NCBI GenBank assembly: GCA_001023575.1
Contig: CP011489.1
Location: 124,001-188,000 of the forward strand
Length of the DNA: 64,000 bases
Reading direction: 5' to 3'
Source: Actinobacteria bacterium IMCC26256
GTDB lineage: Bacteria; Actinomycetota; Acidimicrobiia; IMCC26256
Below the pieces are notes generated by a model. The model ran no database searches. It was not told where the DNA came from and saw nothing but the letters and a program-made list of their open reading frames with translations. Each line of letters begins with the position of its first letter. The stretch's first letter is position 1. This document shows positions 36,129 to 45,802 of the stretch, in pieces. Made by a program: the position numbers and the translations under genes.

Positions 36129-38081
36129 ATGACAAATCACAACTCGGTGAGTCAGCATGATTTTGCTGGCCTCCCCTTCGTGGACGATGACGCGACTCTT
36201 GCTCGCCACATTGCGGATCTAAGTGTCCCAACACTGATGCTCTCGATAGTCCACATGGCCGGCGACATGTCAGTGCTCGATGGCTTGCCACTCCCTGCCG
36301 GTATTTATCTCAATGAAGTGCAGGGCTTCATGAGTGATGAGGATCAACAGTTAGTGCGAGACCGCGCTCTAGAGGTAATTAGCAAATACCGCGACGGAGG
36401 ATGCGTACTTCCAGGTTCGTTGAGTGCAGATTTGATACACGAAATGATGAACCTGCTTGTTGTACAAGAGGTGCCAGATGAATATGTACCGCTGCTCCTA
36501 GAAGAGCTAGGCCTAGATGCGCCGGATTCTCGTGAGGTCGCACTTGAGGGCATAAGTGCAGATACACGGAGTGCTTTCAATGTTGTTGTAATAGGTGCGG
36601 GCATGTCTGGAATCCTTGCTGCACAGCGTTTAGAGCATGCCGGATTCGCTTACACGGTGATTGAGAAGAATGCTGGCGTCGGCGGTACATGGTATGAGAA
36701 CCGGTACCCCGGGGCGCGCGTTGATGTCGGGAACCATTTCTATTGCTACTCGTTTGCTCCGCGAGATGACTGGAGTGAATTTTTTGCGCGTCAGCCCGAG
36801 TTGCAGAGTTACTTCGAAGACTGCGCTCACGAGTTTGACATCTACAGGAATATTCGTTTTGAGACCGAGGTAGTTAGCGCGGCGTGGTCAGAGACTGATG
36901 CGCAGTGGCGCGTGCTTATTCGCAAGGTTGATGGCACAACGGAGAGCATTTATGCGCAGAGCGTTATCAGTGCAGTCGGGCAACTCAATCGCCCCAAACT
37001 CCCAGAGATTGATGGGCGAGAATCCTTCGCAGGCCTCGCAATGCACTCAGCTGCATGGGTAGATGGAACAGACCTAGCCGGCAAGCGTGTCGCTGTAATC
37101 GGAACAGGCGCCAGTGCGTTTCAGATTGTGCCAACGATTGCACCAGAGGTTGATTCGCTTAGCGTGTTTCAGCGATCTGCTCCGTGGATGTTTCCTAACC
37201 CGCACTATCACGACGCTGTAGGTGAGGGTGTTGCATGGGCGATGCGTCATCTTCCCTATTACGGTCGCTGGTATCGCATGTTGATTTTCTGGCCTGCATG
37301 CGATGGTGGATTACCCGCTATGAAGGTAGACCCGGAGTGGCCGCATCAAGATCGTGCGGTAAGTGCGATCAACGATGCTGCTCGTGACTTCTTTACTCAA
37401 TGGATGGTTGAACAGGTTGGGGCTGACGCCGAACTCGCCGCAAAGATTGTCCCGGATTACGTCTGCCTCGGTAAGCGCACTCTGCAGGACAACGGGAGTT
37501 GGCTAGGCGCGCTCACTCGCCCGAATGTTGATCTGATTACTAATTCGATTGATCGAATCGTGCCGGATGGGGTTGTCACTGTTGATGGCATACTCCATGA
37601 GGTTGATGTGATTATCTACGCAACAGGGTTTCACGCGAACCGCTACCTATGGCCAATGGAGATTGTTGGGAGAGATGGGGTAGTGCTCGGCGAGCAATGG
37701 GGTGATGAACCAACCGCATATCTCGGTATCACAATCCCCAATTTTCCAAACCTCTTCTGCGTCTATGGCCCCGGCACAAACCTTGCCCATGGCGGGAGCC
37801 TCTTCTTCCACTCAGAGTGCCAGGTGCGCTATATCATGGAGTGCCTTGAGATGCTCCTGGAATCCGAGAAGAGTTCTATCGAATGCACGACTTTGGCCCA
37901 CGATGAATACAACGAGCGCTTACAGGCCGAACTCGAGACGATGATTTGGTCGCACCCTTCGATCCGCAACAGTTGGTATCGAAACGACTCCGGGAGTATC
38001 TACATACTCTCGCCCTGGCGACTCGTCGATTACTGGAGTTGGACGCGTAAGCCCGATGCAGATGCATTTGTTCTCTCGTAG
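36129..38081 (+). CDS. Baeyer-Villiger-type flavin monooxygenase, HAPMO-like
   Basis: 650 residues. An extra N-terminal domain of ~140 residues precedes the FAD Rossmann motif VIGAGMSGILAAQ (about 156). The Baeyer-Villiger fingerprint FxGxxxHxxxW appears as FAGLAMHSAAW (about 300), then the NADPH motif VIGTGASAFQ (about 325). Size and N-terminal extension resemble 4-hydroxyacetophenone monooxygenase (about 640 residues). The enzyme should insert oxygen next to a ketone; substrate is unknown. ATG 36129 follows a GAGG stretch. No catabolic neighbours. Confidence 0.85.
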   Translation: MTNHNSVSQHDFAGLPFVDDDATLARHIADLSVPTLMLSIVHMAGDMSVLDGLPLPAGIYLNEVQGFMSDEDQQLVRDRALEVISKYRDGGCVLPGSLSADLIHEMMNLLVVQEVPDEYVPLLLEELGLDAPDSREVALEGISADTRSAFNVVVIGAGMSGILAAQRLEHAGFAYTVIEKNAGVGGTWYENRYPGARVDVGNHFYCYSFAPRDDWSEFFARQPELQSYFEDCAHEFDIYRNIRFETEVVSAAWSETDAQWRVLIRKVDGTTESIYAQSVISAVGQLNRPKLPEIDGRESFAGLAMHSAAWVDGTDLAGKRVAVIGTGASAFQIVPTIAPEVDSLSVFQRSAPWMFPNPHYHDAVGEGVAWAMRHLPYYGRWYRMLIFWPACDGGLPAMKVDPEWPHQDRAVSAINDAARDFFTQWMVEQVGADAELAAKIVPDYVCLGKRTLQDNGSWLGALTRPNVDLITNSIDRIVPDGVVTVDGILHEVDVIIYATGFHANRYLWPMEIVGRDGVVLGEQWGDEPTAYLGITIPNFPNLFCVYGPGTNLAHGGSLFFHSECQVRYIMECLEMLLESEKSSIECTTLAHDEYNERLQAELETMIWSHPSIRNSWYRNDSGSIYILSPWRLVDYWSWTRKPDADAFVLS

Positions 38082-38111
38082 TTGAAGCGCTCGCGTATTA
38101 CAGTGAAAGTT

Positions 38112-38585
38112 ATGGCAGAGGCTGCGAACGAATCAGCAAGTCGATCCTCGGTCGCCCATGCGAGTAGAGAGCCGCGAGAGGAAACGGGGCTGTTGTTTCC
38201 TCGGCGGAGAGATGCACTTCTTGGCGGCGCTGCAATCTTTGCCGGTGCCTTGCTCGTGGGTGCAGTAGATACGAAAGGTGGCAGAACCCTCTGTCCGTTT
38301 CGTTTGGCCACCGGCCTTGACTGCCCATTATGCGGAGGCACCCGTGCGACTCATTCATTCTTGAACGCGGAGATAGGGCGCGCGTTTGATCACAATGTTC
38401 TTGTTGCATTTTTAGTGCCGGTGGCCTTGCTAATTGGAGTGTTGTTACTTTGGCGCGGGATTACAGGTCGAGGTTGGCGTCTCCCGATGCCAAGCCGTGG
38501 CGTGTGGATTGCGCTTGGCATCATCACAGTTGCCTTCTGGGTGCTGCGCAATCTCCCAATGTTTTCAAGGCTTGGGAGTTCTTGA
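38112..38585 (+). CDS. DUF2752 membrane protein
   Basis: 157 residues with three hydrophobic segments. The family signature CPFRLATGLDCPLCGGTRATHSFLNAEIGRAFDHN has the conserved Cys pair CPLCGGTR. Function is unknown; DUF2752 proteins are small membrane proteins widespread in actinobacteria. ATG 38112 is preferred; GTG 38103 and TTG 38082 are possible. A strong hairpin follows. Confidence 0.85.
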   Translation: MAEAANESASRSSVAHASREPREETGLLFPRRRDALLGGAAIFAGALLVGAVDTKGGRTLCPFRLATGLDCPLCGGTRATHSFLNAEIGRAFDHNVLVAFLVPVALLIGVLLLWRGITGRGWRLPMPSRGVWIALGIITVAFWVLRNLPMFSRLGSS

Positions 38586-38621
38586 GTTAGGAGGGCCTCG
38601 CAGTCGGAGGGCCCGCGAGAA

Positions 38622-38643
38622 GGGCGGCCCCTAGAGGCCGCCC
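38622..38643. terminator. Bidirectional hairpin terminator with CCTAGA loop
   Basis: GGGCGGCC (38622-38629) pairs perfectly with GGCCGCCC (38636-38643) around the loop CCTAGA. It lies between convergent genes. The same loop occurs in the hairpin at 63003-63028. Confidence 0.75.
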
Positions 38644-38677
38644 CAACTCAAATTCAATGTCACTAGTTAATTAGCAG

Positions 38678-39379
38678 TTACGAAATATTTGCAACCGGCT
38701 GGCCGTTGAGTGTGCGGTATGCATAAGCAATCGCTACCGAGGTCATCGGGTAGGTAAATAGCAATCCGATACCGCAGAGTAGGGCGCCAACAATATTGAT
38801 CAAGAGTAGAAGAACCATTAGACCAAGGACTGCTCCAAAGTTGCCCTTCACGATCTCGAATGATCGCTTGATTGCACCTACTGCGTCACCATCACGGGAG
38901 TCAATTACTGCATAACCAGCAAAGGCGAAGAGCACCGCCGCTATGAGTCCGGGAATAATGCAGGCGAGGAGCCCAATCCCGATAGCGAGACCGACCAAGA
39001 TCGCCTGCACGATGTAAGGCCCAAGTTGATCAGTCTCCGTAAGTTGACTCAACTCAGGTGTTCCGCCATCGGTTACACGAAGCGCTGCACGGATTAACCC
39101 CATCGCGAGGATGAGGCTGATTATTGAGGTTGCTATAGAGAACAAAAAGGCAATTGCTCCTGTTCCGCGACCAAAGATAAATTGCATGAGCACTTGGACC
39201 ACAAGGATGACGAGAGTCATGAGTACAAGCGGCCCGATGTTCTTCATCGTGGCACTCCACGCGTAAGAGATCGCTGCGCCTGGGGAGAATGCACCCCCAG
39301 ACGACATTGCTCCGGGCGGTGGAGGCGGTGGAGGAGGGTCGAAGCCTGGAGGCGGTGGGGGCGGTGGAATCTGCGACAT
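38678..39379 (-). CDS. Proline-rich N-terminus, DUF975/YciC-like integral membrane protein
   Basis: 233 residues. The first 25 are almost entirely Pro/Gly runs, then GAAISYAWSATMKNIGPLVLMTLVILVV, and about five or six membrane helices, with AIKRSFEIVKGNFGAVLGLMVLLLLINIVG typical of bacterial glycerophosphodiester-phosphodiesterase-associated/DUF975-like membrane domains. Function is unknown; the Pro-rich tail could bind cytoplasmic partners. ATG 39379 is preceded by AGGAG. Confidence 0.75.
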   Translation of the reverse strand: MSQIPPPPPPPGFDPPPPPPPPGAMSSGGAFSPGAAISYAWSATMKNIGPLVLMTLVILVVQVLMQFIFGRGTGAIAFLFSIATSIISLILAMGLIRAALRVTDGGTPELSQLTETDQLGPYIVQAILVGLAIGIGLLACIIPGLIAAVLFAFAGYAVIDSRDGDAVGAIKRSFEIVKGNFGAVLGLMVLLLLINIVGALLCGIGLLFTYPMTSVAIAYAYRTLNGQPVANIS

Positions 39380-39476
39380 GGTTATCTCCTGAAGCCCAGC
39401 GGGTGCCGGTCGATGGAGAGCCTAGGGACTACGCCGCCACGGCGCGCGGACTAGCACGCTCACCTCGGCTTTGTTA

Positions 39477-39642
39477 AGAGGGTGCGGATTATGGCGGCGT
39501 CGCCCTGACGTCTCTATGGCAGGTCGCCGCCGCGTTGTTTTTAGAGGGTGCGGATTATGGCGGCGTCGCCCTGACGTCTCTATGGCAGGTCGTCGCCTCG
39601 TGTGGGTTTAGAGGGTGCGGATTATGGCGGCGTCGCCCTGAC
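39477..39642. repeat. 66/67-bp tandem repeat derived from the thiolase 3' end
   Basis: Two full copies (39477-39542 and 39543-39609) and a partial third (39610-39642) begin AGAGGGTGCGGATTATGG. The third lies inside the thiolase gene and encodes its last residues and stop. The other two are downstream, non-coding duplicates of that end plus ~34 bp of following sequence. Confidence 0.9.
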
Positions 39643-40792
39643 CGCCACCACCACAGAGGGCTGCGGCGCCGACTCCGCCACCACGGCGCTTGAGTTCGTT
39701 GATGAGAGTCATCACGACACGCGCACCGGACATACCCACTGGATGTCCGAGTGCAATTGCGCCACCATTGACGTTTACAACCTCATCCGTGATTCCAAGG
39801 TCCTTCATGCTTGCAAGGCCAACAGCTGCGAATGCCTCATTTAGCTCAAAGAGGTCAATCGCAGAGAGCGGGAGGTTCGCTGCGTCAAGGGCACGCTTGA
39901 TTGCACGTGATGGCTGGGTGAGTAGCGATGGGTCTGGCCCTGCAACCATTCCGTAGCCAATCAACTCTGCAATCGGGTTAAGCCCAAGCTCATCGGCCTT
40001 AGCGCGACTCATCACAACAATGGCTGCACCACCATCGGAGATCTGCGAAGCATTTGCAGCGGTGATGGTTCCGTCCTTTGTAAACGCCGGGCGCATGCCT
40101 GCGAGTGTCTCAATGGTGGTACCGGGGCGCACACCCTCATCGGTCTCGACCATCACCGGGTCTCCCTTGCGCTGCGGGATCGCAACCGGGACAATCTCGT
40201 CAGCAAATTTACCGTCTTTTTGGGCAGCGGCAGCACGCTCGTGACTGTTCGCAGCCATCTGGTCCTGAGCCTCGCGTGTAATTCCACCGAACTGCCCGCA
40301 GTACATGTCGGTTCCTTCACCCATGTGGACCGCATCGAAAGCGCACCACAGAGCGTCATGAATTAGAGAGTCAACGAGCTCGCCATTCCCCATTCGGTAA
40401 CCAGCGCGTGCCTTGGGGAGCAAGTAGGGAGCGTTGGTCATGGACTCCATTCCACCTGCAACAACAATCTCTGCATCGCCTGACTGAATCATTTGGTCTG
40501 CAAGGTAGAGAGCATTTATCCCAGAGAGGCAGACCTTGTTGACAGTCATTGAGGGAACGCTCAAAGGAATTCCCGCTCCACTTGCTGCTTGGCGTGCGGT
40601 CATCTGACCTGCTCCGGCCTGAAGCACTTGACCCATGAGCACGTAATCGACATTGTCTGCGCTCACTCCACCACGCTCAAGCGCTGCACGAATCGCTAGA
40701 GCGCCGAGCTCGGCGCCGCTAAATCCAGCGAGCGCTCCAGAGAACTTGCCGATAGGGGTACGTGCTGTTGAGACAATTACAGAACCGGTCAT
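39608..40792 (-). CDS. Acetyl-CoA acetyltransferase (beta-ketothiolase)
   Basis: 394 residues, a type II thiolase. The active-site Cys is in VNKVCLSGINALYLAD (about residue 88); NEAFA and GGAIALGHPVGMSGAR hold the catalytic His, and CGGGGQG the second Cys. Biosynthetic direction is suggested by context: it makes acetoacetyl-CoA, the first step toward crotonyl-CoA. It diverges from ccr across a 170-bp shared promoter region. ATG 40792. Its 3' end is tandemly repeated downstream. Confidence 0.93.
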   Translation of the reverse strand: MTGSVIVSTARTPIGKFSGALAGFSGAELGALAIRAALERGGVSADNVDYVLMGQVLQAGAGQMTARQAASGAGIPLSVPSMTVNKVCLSGINALYLADQMIQSGDAEIVVAGGMESMTNAPYLLPKARAGYRMGNGELVDSLIHDALWCAFDAVHMGEGTDMYCGQFGGITREAQDQMAANSHERAAAAQKDGKFADEIVPVAIPQRKGDPVMVETDEGVRPGTTIETLAGMRPAFTKDGTITAANASQISDGGAAIVVMSRAKADELGLNPIAELIGYGMVAGPDPSLLTQPSRAIKRALDAANLPLSAIDLFELNEAFAAVGLASMKDLGITDEVVNVNGGAIALGHPVGMSGARVVMTLINELKRRGGGVGAAALCGGGGQGDAAIIRTL

Positions 40793-40962
40793 TGGATTCT
40801 CCGAGTGGTTTGTGGATGTTGAAGAAGAGCGAATCGTATCCCTGAGACCTGCGGTCGCGCCTATGGCAAGCCCGAGACCGGAGTCCCCGTGTGTGAGACT
40901 TTTAGCTCACTCGGCTGGCTTGGGTGGAGCAGAACCCTTTTGAGCCGGTACGGTAATGGCCC

Positions 40963-42312
40963 ATGACAAGCCAAATTGATGCCATCCGTACCGCAATCCT
41001 CGAGGGTGCACCCGCTGAGGACATTGCGAATCTCCCAATACCTGAGTCGACTCGCGCCGCTGTGATTCTTGCGGAGGAGCAGGAGATGTTCGCAGGCATG
41101 GCATCAGAGGAGAAAGACCCTCGCCAGTCGGTCCATATCCAAGATGTCGCTCTACCCGAGATCGCTCCTGATGAGGCAGTGATTGCTGTGATGGCGACCT
41201 CAATCAACTTCAATACTGTGTGGACCTCAATCTTCGAGCCTGTCTCAACTTTTGGTTTTCTAAAGCGCCTAGGCAAAGAGAGTGCATGGGGAGCGCGCCA
41301 CGATCAGCCGTTCCATGTAATGGGTTCGGATGCTTCGGGGGTAGTGCTACGAGTTGGCTCTGCTGTTCGAAACTGGAAGCCGGGCGATCGTGTAACTGTT
41401 CACTGCAACCATGTCGACGACCAAGACCCAACTAGCCACGAAGACTCCATGCTCTCAAGCAATCAGCGCATCTGGGGATTCGAGACAAACTTTGGTGGGC
41501 TGGCGGATCTATCGATTGTTAAGGCAAATCAGTTGATGCCTAAGCCCGAGCACCTCACATGGGAGGAGTCTGCGGTCAATGCTCTCTGTAACTCAACCTC
41601 TTATCGCATGATTGTTAGTAAAAACGGTGCAGGGATGACGCAGGGTCAGTCTGTTTTGATCTGGGGCGCAACCGGTGGAATTGGAGCATATGCAACTCAG
41701 TATGTGCTCAACGGCGGAGGTATACCTGTAGGAGTCGTCTCGTCTCCAGAGCGTGCAGCGTTGTTGAACGAGATGGGCTGCGAGGCTGTCATTGACCGTC
41801 GCGCCGAGGACTACAAGTTTTGGAAGGATGACAACACTCAAGATCAGAAAGAGTGGTTGCGACTCGGCAAAAAAATTCGATCACTAGTTGGGCGCGATGT
41901 CGACATTGTTTTTGAGCACCCAGGGCGCCAGACGATGGGGGCATCTGTATTCGTTGCGAAGCGCGGTGGAACAATTATCACTTGTGCTGCAACCTCAGGT
42001 TTCATGATTGAGTATGACAACCGTTATCTATGGATGAATCTAAAGACACTCAAGGGTTGTCACTTCGCTAACTACCGTGAGGCTTACGAGGCCAACCGTC
42101 TTGTCTGTGAAGGCAAGATTCACCCAACTCTCTCGCGTGTGCTCACTCTTGAGCAGACCGCAGAGGCGGCGCTTATGGTTCACCGCAATGAGGTTGAGGG
42201 CAAGGTTGGGGTGCTTGCTCTGGCTCCTGCCGAGGGTCTCGGCGTAACCAACCCGGAGATGCGTGAGCGTCTCTTGCCCCAGATCACCCTGTATCGCCGC
42301 TTCAACGCTTGA
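40963..42312 (+). CDS. ccr: Crotonyl-CoA carboxylase/reductase
   Basis: A 449-residue MDR-family enzyme. It reductively carboxylates crotonyl-CoA with NADPH and CO2 to ethylmalonyl-CoA, the hallmark of the ethylmalonyl-CoA pathway. Features are MATSINFNTVW (Asn of the CO2 pocket), PFHVMGSDASGVVLRVG, WGFETNFGGLAD (Phe-Glu pair), the Rossmann motif IWGATGGIGAYATQ, FEHPGRQT and KGCHFANYREA (CO2-pocket His). All the residues known for CO2 binding seem present, so true carboxylation is expected. ATG 40963. The epimerase starts 11 nt after its stop. Confidence 0.95.
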   Translation: MTSQIDAIRTAILEGAPAEDIANLPIPESTRAAVILAEEQEMFAGMASEEKDPRQSVHIQDVALPEIAPDEAVIAVMATSINFNTVWTSIFEPVSTFGFLKRLGKESAWGARHDQPFHVMGSDASGVVLRVGSAVRNWKPGDRVTVHCNHVDDQDPTSHEDSMLSSNQRIWGFETNFGGLADLSIVKANQLMPKPEHLTWEESAVNALCNSTSYRMIVSKNGAGMTQGQSVLIWGATGGIGAYATQYVLNGGGIPVGVVSSPERAALLNEMGCEAVIDRRAEDYKFWKDDNTQDQKEWLRLGKKIRSLVGRDVDIVFEHPGRQTMGASVFVAKRGGTIITCAATSGFMIEYDNRYLWMNLKTLKGCHFANYREAYEANRLVCEGKIHPTLSRVLTLEQTAEAALMVHRNEVEGKVGVLALAPAEGLGVTNPEMRERLLPQITLYRRFNA

Positions 42313-42322
42313 GGAGAGAGAC

Positions 42323-42724
42323 ATGGCATTTACTGAGATCGACCACGTAGCCATAGCGGTGCGCGACCTTGAGGCCGCCATCGCTTATTACCGCGACACT
42401 TTTGGGGCCGAGGTAGAGCACCGGGAGTTTGTCGAGTCCGATGGGGTTGAGGAGGCGCTTCTTAAAGTCGCCGACTCATACATTCAGCTCCTTACCCCAA
42501 CCCGCCCCGACTCCCCGCTGGCCAAGGCACTTGAGAAGCGCGGAGAGGGTATCCATCACGTCGGGTATCGCGTAGATGACGTGGCCGCGGCTCTTGAGCA
42601 GGTAAAGGCACAGGGGCATATGGTGATAGATGCGGCCCCGAGGCCCGGTAGTAGAGGCACAACCGTGGCATTTCTCCACCCTAAGACGGCCTTTGGAACC
42701 CTTATAGAGCTAGTACAGGAATAA
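42323..42724 (+). CDS. Methylmalonyl/ethylmalonyl-CoA epimerase
   Basis: A 133-residue vicinal-oxygen-chelate protein. Metal ligands are expected in IDHVAIAVRDL (His), IHHVGYRV (His) and GTLIELVQ (Glu); LTPTRPDSPLAKALEKRGEGIHHV is family-typical. It interconverts the 2R and 2S forms of ethylmalonyl- and methylmalonyl-CoA. ATG 42323 is chosen because GAGGAGAG lies just upstream; the frame opens earlier, inside ccr. Directly co-transcribed with ccr. Confidence 0.93.
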   Translation: MAFTEIDHVAIAVRDLEAAIAYYRDTFGAEVEHREFVESDGVEEALLKVADSYIQLLTPTRPDSPLAKALEKRGEGIHHVGYRVDDVAAALEQVKAQGHMVIDAAPRPGSRGTTVAFLHPKTAFGTLIELVQE

Positions 42725-42789
42725 TCGTCTAAGTATTCCGTCGCGTCGTTGGGGCTAAGCATGCGCGCTGACCGGTAACCTCGGCATCT

Positions 42790-44424
42790 ATGGCTGCAAA
42801 GAAAACTAAATCAACCGAGGCGGCGGTCTCTGCCGCATCTGTGAGTTCCCCGAGCCCGGCGAGTCCGGCTCATCCAATAGAGGCTCGAATTGAGCAACTA
42901 GCAGCACTGCGCGAAGCAGCTATGCATGCAGGTAGCCCAGCCTCTGTGGAGCGCCAGCATGCACGAGGCAAGCTAACTGCGCGTGAGCGCCTTGACCTGT
43001 TGCTTGACCCAGAATCATTCGTTGAACTCGACATGCTTGCGCGGCATCGCGCACACGGTTTTGGAATTGAGAATACGCGACCACTTACCGATGGCGTTGT
43101 AACCGGATGGGGCACAATCGACGGTCGTAAAGTGTTTGTCTTTTCTCAAGACTTCACAGTCTTTGGTGGAGCACTCGGTGAGGTATTCGCCGAGAAGATT
43201 CACAAGGTCATGGACCTAGCCGAGTCAGTAGGTGCTCCAATGATCGGCATCAACGATGGTGCAGGTGCGCGAATTCAAGAGGGCGTTGTCTCGCTTGCTT
43301 CATACGGTGGAATCTTCCACCGCAATGTCAAGGCCTCGGGTGTGATTCCACAGATCAGTGTGATTATGGGGCCATGTGCTGGTGGTGCTGTGTACTCGCC
43401 GGCAATGACGGACTTCATCTTTATGGTGAAGGGAACCTCCAACATGTTCATCACTGGGCCCGATGTCGTTAAATCGGTGACAGGTGAAGAGGTGACACAG
43501 GAGGAACTCGGTGGGGCGCTTACCCACGCCACTAAATCTGGGGTCGCGAATATTGTCTGCGAAGATGAGGTTGCATGCCTCGCACAGGTTCGTTACCTAA
43601 TGTCGTTTCTGCCTGCTAACAACCTTGAAGACGCTCCATATTTTGATCCTGATGACGATCCAATGCGTGACTGTGATGCACTTCTCGGATTAATCCCAGA
43701 TGCACCGAACAAGCCTTATGACATGAAGAAAGTGATCGCCGACATTGTTGACGACGGCGAGTTCTTCGAGATCAATGCCCTTTGGGCGATGAACATTGTC
43801 TGTGGGTATGCACGCATCGGCGGGATGGTCGTGGGGATAGTTGGTAACCAGCCTCAAGTGCTTGCTGGATGTCTAGACATTGATGCATCTGAGAAGGCTG
43901 CTCGCTTTGTCCGCACGTGTGATGCATTCAACATTCCACTCGTAACTTTTGTTGACGTCCCAGGTTTCTTGCCAGGCACGGAGCAGGAGTACGGAGGCAT
44001 TATTCGTCACGGCGCCAAACTGCTCTACGCATACTGTGAAGCCACGGTGCCGCGTATCCAGATCATCACGCGCAAGGGTTACGGCGGCGCTTATGTCGTA
44101 ATGAACTCCAAATCGATTGGTGCTGACCTTGCGTATGCGTGGCCATCTGCTGAGATTGCTGTGATGGGCGCTCAAGGAGCCGTCAACATCATCTTCCGCA
44201 AGGAGATCGCTGAGGCAGGCGAGAAGGGTGCCGAGCGCACTACTGAACTCATTGAGGAGTACACAGAGCGCTTTGCCAACCCATATAACGCAGCAGAGCG
44301 CGGCTACGTAGATGACGTAATTGAGCCTCGCGAGACTCGCAGAGTTCTTGTACGCGGATTAGAGATGCTGCGCACAAAGAAGGAGCAACTTCCACAGCGC
44401 AAGCACGGGAATGTGCCGCTTTGA
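42790..44424 (+). CDS. pccB: Acyl-CoA carboxylase beta (carboxyltransferase) subunit
   Basis: 544 residues of the PccB/AccD family. An Ala/Ser-rich start precedes the two crotonase-like halves: [69 protein letters not shown], and [16 protein letters not shown]. It carboxylates propionyl-CoA (possibly acetyl-CoA) using biotin from an alpha subunit not in the window. In the ethylmalonyl-CoA pathway this handles propionyl-CoA. ATG 42790. Confidence 0.94.
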   Translation: MAAKKTKSTEAAVSAASVSSPSPASPAHPIEARIEQLAALREAAMHAGSPASVERQHARGKLTARERLDLLLDPESFVELDMLARHRAHGFGIENTRPLTDGVVTGWGTIDGRKVFVFSQDFTVFGGALGEVFAEKIHKVMDLAESVGAPMIGINDGAGARIQEGVVSLASYGGIFHRNVKASGVIPQISVIMGPCAGGAVYSPAMTDFIFMVKGTSNMFITGPDVVKSVTGEEVTQEELGGALTHATKSGVANIVCEDEVACLAQVRYLMSFLPANNLEDAPYFDPDDDPMRDCDALLGLIPDAPNKPYDMKKVIADIVDDGEFFEINALWAMNIVCGYARIGGMVVGIVGNQPQVLAGCLDIDASEKAARFVRTCDAFNIPLVTFVDVPGFLPGTEQEYGGIIRHGAKLLYAYCEATVPRIQIITRKGYGGAYVVMNSKSIGADLAYAWPSAEIAVMGAQGAVNIIFRKEIAEAGEKGAERTTELIEEYTERFANPYNAAERGYVDDVIEPRETRRVLVRGLEMLRTKKEQLPQRKHGNVPL

Positions 44425-44654
44425 GCCCACGTGCAATTCTTGGGATCGACGATGCTGCCTCGCCAGAGGAGGTCGCTGCAGTGCTCGCCACTATTGCTGT
44501 GATCGATCAGCAGTTAGCCGCGGGGGTTGAGGAAGAGGCTGCACCAGCACTCTCGCAGTGGGTCGTTATGTCGCGACTCTCTGGCCGCAGATCTGCAATG
44601 CAGCGCGGCGCCTACAGACTCTCTGGGCGCCTCCCACGAAGGTCGCACGCCTAA
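44421..44654 (+). CDS. Probable acyl-CoA carboxylase epsilon subunit
   Basis: 77 residues. [26 protein letters not shown] and a later single Trp (QWVVMSRL) resemble the GxPtpEElAAl...W pattern of actinobacterial AccE/PccE subunits. These bind and stabilise the beta subunit. TTG 44421 overlaps the pccB stop as TTGA, and its stop overlaps the next ATG as TAATG. The unusual start and short length keep confidence moderate. Confidence 0.65.
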   Translation: MSPRAILGIDDAASPEEVAAVLATIAVIDQQLAAGVEEEAAPALSQWVVMSRLSGRRSAMQRGAYRLSGRLPRRSHA

Positions 44655-45775
44655 TGACTGAGATTATTTTTCCTGAGGTAATGAGTGTAAGTGCCGATAG
44701 CGTGGTTGTCACCTTCAACACTGAGGGCGACGAGCGTGTTGCTACTCGAGTAGGGAACGCCGAGGTTGTAACTACAGGACCCCAGCACCTTGCTTGTTTG
44801 ACAGGGCTTGAACCCGGTACTTATGTTGAGATCGAGGTCGAGGGCGCGCGTCCATCGGATGATCCCCAGTTCCCGTCCTCGGTGCGCACTCTCGAACGAC
44901 CTGCTGGAGAGCTGCTTGCATCGATAGCAACTGTTAATGATGTGCATTTCGGTGAGACAGTCTGCGGTCGAATCCACACCGCATCAGATGAAGAGATGGG
45001 TGCGGTAACCGGTCGTGAAGGCGAGGAGCCCTATCCCGAGAAGATGAATCGCGCAGCCATATCTGAGATAACTGCATTTGATGGTGATGCAGTGATCGTG
45101 AAGGGCGACCTCACCAATGCGGGAACGTGGGAGGAGTACCAGCAGTTCCTCGATGCATATGGGCAACTCGGTGACCGGATGTATCACACGCGCGGGAACC
45201 ACGACGCGATGCTCGACTCCACGATGGCGCTCAACGGTGCACCGTTTGCAGTAGTTGTTAACGGCGTTACTTTTGCAGTTATTGACACGGTTCGCCCTGG
45301 AACCGAGGTTGGGCAGATCAAGCGTGACCAGATTGCATGGATTGATGACTGCGCTGCCAATACCAGCGGCGCAGTATTCGTCTTTGGGCATCACAACCTA
45401 TGGGACCTAGATTCTGAGGACCGGAGTACTAACTATTTCGGTATCAATCCAGATGACAGTGAGGCGTTCGGAGCGGTAGTTGCGCAGCGCGAAAATATCG
45501 TTGGCTACTTTGCAGGCCATACCCACAGACATCGTGTGCGCCGCTCGACCAAGGCGCGCAGTATTCCCTTTGTAGAGGTTGGATCAACGAAGGATTACCC
45601 AGGGGTCTGGGGCGAGTACCAGATTTATGAAGGCGGGTATACGCAGGTATCGCATCGCTTTGGTGCGCGAGATGCAATGGATTGGGCTGAGCGGACACGC
45701 TTTATTTACGCTGGCCTCTACCGTGACTACTCGCTTGGTCTCCTCGAGCATCGCTCTTTTACTCAGATTTATTGA
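44654..45775 (+). CDS. Calcineurin-like metallophosphoesterase
   Basis: 373 residues. An N-terminal beta-rich, fibronectin-III-like part (about 1-90) precedes the metallophosphoesterase core: VNDVHFGET, VKGDLTNAGTWEEY, TRGNHDAM, FGHHNLWD and GHTHRHRVRR, the full set of metal-binding motifs. Without a signal peptide it is probably cytoplasmic. The substrate is unknown. ATG 44654 overlaps the previous stop, so translation is coupled to the carboxylase genes, though no pathway link is evident. Confidence 0.88.
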   Translation: MTEIIFPEVMSVSADSVVVTFNTEGDERVATRVGNAEVVTTGPQHLACLTGLEPGTYVEIEVEGARPSDDPQFPSSVRTLERPAGELLASIATVNDVHFGETVCGRIHTASDEEMGAVTGREGEEPYPEKMNRAAISEITAFDGDAVIVKGDLTNAGTWEEYQQFLDAYGQLGDRMYHTRGNHDAMLDSTMALNGAPFAVVVNGVTFAVIDTVRPGTEVGQIKRDQIAWIDDCAANTSGAVFVFGHHNLWDLDSEDRSTNYFGINPDDSEAFGAVVAQRENIVGYFAGHTHRHRVRRSTKARSIPFVEVGSTKDYPGVWGEYQIYEGGYTQVSHRFGARDAMDWAERTRFIYAGLYRDYSLGLLEHRSFTQIY

Positions 45776-45802
45776 GGGTACGTTTACCGGAGGACTCCGA
45801 TC

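Noticed and set aside
39477-39642. CRISPR array
   Set aside because: The copies are contiguous tandem duplicates of gene sequence without unique spacers or cas genes.
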